64,000 bases of DNA from Rotaria socialis (Eukaryota > Rotifera > Eurotatoria > Philodinida > Philodinidae): positions 186,001 to 250,000 of the forward strand of contig CAJNYU010000063.1 of the NCBI GenBank assembly GCA_905331475.1, read 5' to 3'. The notes beneath the pieces are model-generated. The model was not told the DNA's origin. It did no database searches and was given only the letters and a program-made list of their open reading frames with translations. The number at the start of each line of letters is the position of its first letter. Positions within the stretch are counted from its first letter, which is position 1. Shown in pieces: positions 62,297 to 64,000 of this stretch. A program made the position numbers and the translations under genes.

Positions 62297-64000
62297 TTAT
62301 TCAAAATAAAAATCACCAGGATGTTCTAATGTTCAATTATTAATGAATGATTCAGTCGTTTACATTTTAATTTATGTGCTTTTGTCAGGTTTTGCTTTTT
62401 GTCAATGCAATGTTCATATTCATGTTTTATGAAATAAAACGAACGCGAATCTTATGTATTCTCGATTATAGAGCTTCGTTTGAATGAAAAAAATACTTCA
62501 AAACTTAACTTATTGCCTAAAAGAAGGGTTCATAATAACACAAAGTATATGAATACTATTGAATGAAATTTTGAAAAATATTAAATACAAGACGACATTA
62601 TCGTTAGCCAGTATGGTTTGATGTCGCGAGTCTTGCGATGACTCAAGCAGCGATATAAACTCATTGCTTTACGTATAAAATGCATGAGTTTCAACAACGA
62701 ATAAGAAAGTACAGATACATAATCTTTACTAGAAAGGTTCCTTTGAGAAAAAAGAATCCAATGTGTAGAAATAAACACAAAATTTTATTTATACATAAAG
62801 TAAATTCTATTGATCGTATTAAAAAGATATTTTCTAGATTGTCTGGTTAAAGGCACTTGTTCTTCTTTCATTTCAGATCTAAGCAGCATAGAAAAATCCT
62901 CATTCTACATTTGCTGTTGTTGGAATCTATATGATTGCTCGTCGGTAATTTGAAACGAGTGGAAATTATTGGTGATGGTTTTTCCAAAATGTAAAAGACT
63001 CTATTGATTGTTTACTCTTATCAAAGTCATACAAGACATAATGATGAGGTTCATCGTCGTTTCTTATGTGGTAATCACATTTTTCACTTGTACCGTTATT
63101 ATCAATTTCTGCACTTAAATTTTCAGATTCAAACGATCTATTGATATCGCCCTGTGCAGTCGATGTTTTTTATTTTTAAATTCTTAGACACTCAAAAAAC
63201 TCTATCTTCAAGTTGACGATTAGATACGTCATTTCGTAGGGTATAAAGATCGTATTCTGCCCTGTGAACAACTATCATCCCGAGTCAATTCTCCCTCGAA
63301 GAATCCACAGGGAGCCCCTAGGGATTTCGTTCTGTTGTGCGGACTCCCTGTGGGCTCTCCGGGGAGTTGTCTGGGGAAAATGGATGAAATATCTAATTAC
63401 TAATAAATTCTTCTTAATTTTTTACAATTTAAAAAATTACAAAGTTTTTTTTATTTTAAAAATCTGACCAGTTCTCCCCAGAGAAATCCCCCGGGGAGTC
63501 GTCGGGGGAGAGCGGATTAGAGATTCCTATGCAATCGAATAAGTTCGCTCTTGAAGATAATTTCCTTCAAATTATCCAACAGAAAAGCCCATGAATGCCT
63601 TATCTTCAACTATCTATAACCTTCACTATCAATTGATTGAAAATTCGAAATAGATAGCTTTGAAATTTTCCTTTGAAACATAAAAATCAAACACTCTTTT
63701 TTTTTAGAAATGTTTGATGTACTTCGGTTATCTTTTCAAATAATTTTCAGCCGCCTCTGCACTGATATTAAATTAGATATGTTCGAGATAAGAGCGACAA
63801 TAAAGTGTAATGATTTGATGTGTAACAGAACAAACACTCGTTGAATTTTTAAATAGAATTGCTTGACCATGGACTGAGATAAATTCTTGTTCAGGAAGCT
63901 AGATTTGAGCTAAGTGTTATTATTAAGGGAACTACTCATCTTGAATTATCTTTTTAAGAGTAAATTTCTTTAGAATATGCATGACGTTGAGTACATCATA
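62297..64000. other. 3' flank and intergenic DNA, no gene seen
   Basis: AATAAA-type signals follow gene B (near 62305 and 62435). The remainder is AT-rich apart from the G+C-rich block at 63268-63520. Confidence 0.45.
63268..63520. repeat. G+C-rich inverted-repeat block
   Basis: CCACAGGGAG (about 63307) and CTCCCTGTGG (about 63344) are exact complements and form a hairpin. Further CTCCGGGGAG and CCCCGGGGAG words lie near 63358 and 63491, on either side of a very A/T-rich core (about 63395-63460). It looks like a MITE or foldback fragment; ends and target duplication could not be fixed. Confidence 0.4.

Overview
The window reads as animal nuclear DNA, most likely from a bdelloid rotifer. Several things point that way. 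It holds unmistakable metazoan genes (FOXG1, EFHC1, katanin p60, RPB7, FAU/S30, UQCR11, NDUFA4). Almost all introns are about 48-70 bp with GT-AG ends. There is an ADP-ribosyltransferase fused to TPRs, a combination common in bdelloids. Short arrays of the G-rich hexamer TGTGGG, the telomere repeat reported for bdelloids, also occur. Exon models were made by hand from splice sites, frame continuity and remembered family sequences; no search was run.

Layout. 0-6.6 kb: the tail of an unidentified gene; a mitochondrial EF-Ts gene (TSFM) that carries an extra in-frame exon encoding a Uma2/DUF820-like domain and has an intronless cysteine dioxygenase gene nested antisense in its last intron; then katanin p60. 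8-12.7 kb: a secreted, lysine-rich protein with six copies of an unfamiliar VGWxYRYR motif. 12.8-14.9 kb: an ADP-ribosyltransferase-TPR gene, with a young LTR retrotransposon (identical 206-bp LTRs, 5-bp target duplication, interior replaced by an assembly gap) about 0.2 kb upstream.

15.7-28.4 kb is an accessory, subtelomere-like island. It holds tandem repeats of about 159 bp, degenerate TGTGGG arrays in both orientations, foldback and MITE-like elements, and one real gene, a dynamin-superfamily GTPase whose two long introns carry these elements.

28.4-38.6 kb is gene dense: a small membrane protein, a 13-exon TRMT2-type tRNA methyltransferase homologue that has lost its catalytic motifs, a Q/P/Y-rich protein with alveolin-like charged repeats, two tiny membrane proteins (one is UQCR11 of complex III), and RNA polymerase II subunit RPB7, whose intron 7 holds a 1.4-kb hAT-type foldback element with a perfect 8-bp target duplication. 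38.6-47.1 kb is a gene-poor stretch around FOXG1. 47.1-55.6 kb: an NDUFA4 homologue, a decayed ADP-ribosyltransferase-TPR pseudogene, EFHC1, and a tandem pair of FAU (ubiquitin-like-S30) genes.

55.6-64 kb contains two paralogous genes for small secreted helical proteins of no family I recognise. They share intron phases, a 360-nt last exon, a three-cysteine pattern and a common upstream motif.

No rRNA, tRNA or CRISPR array was recognised.
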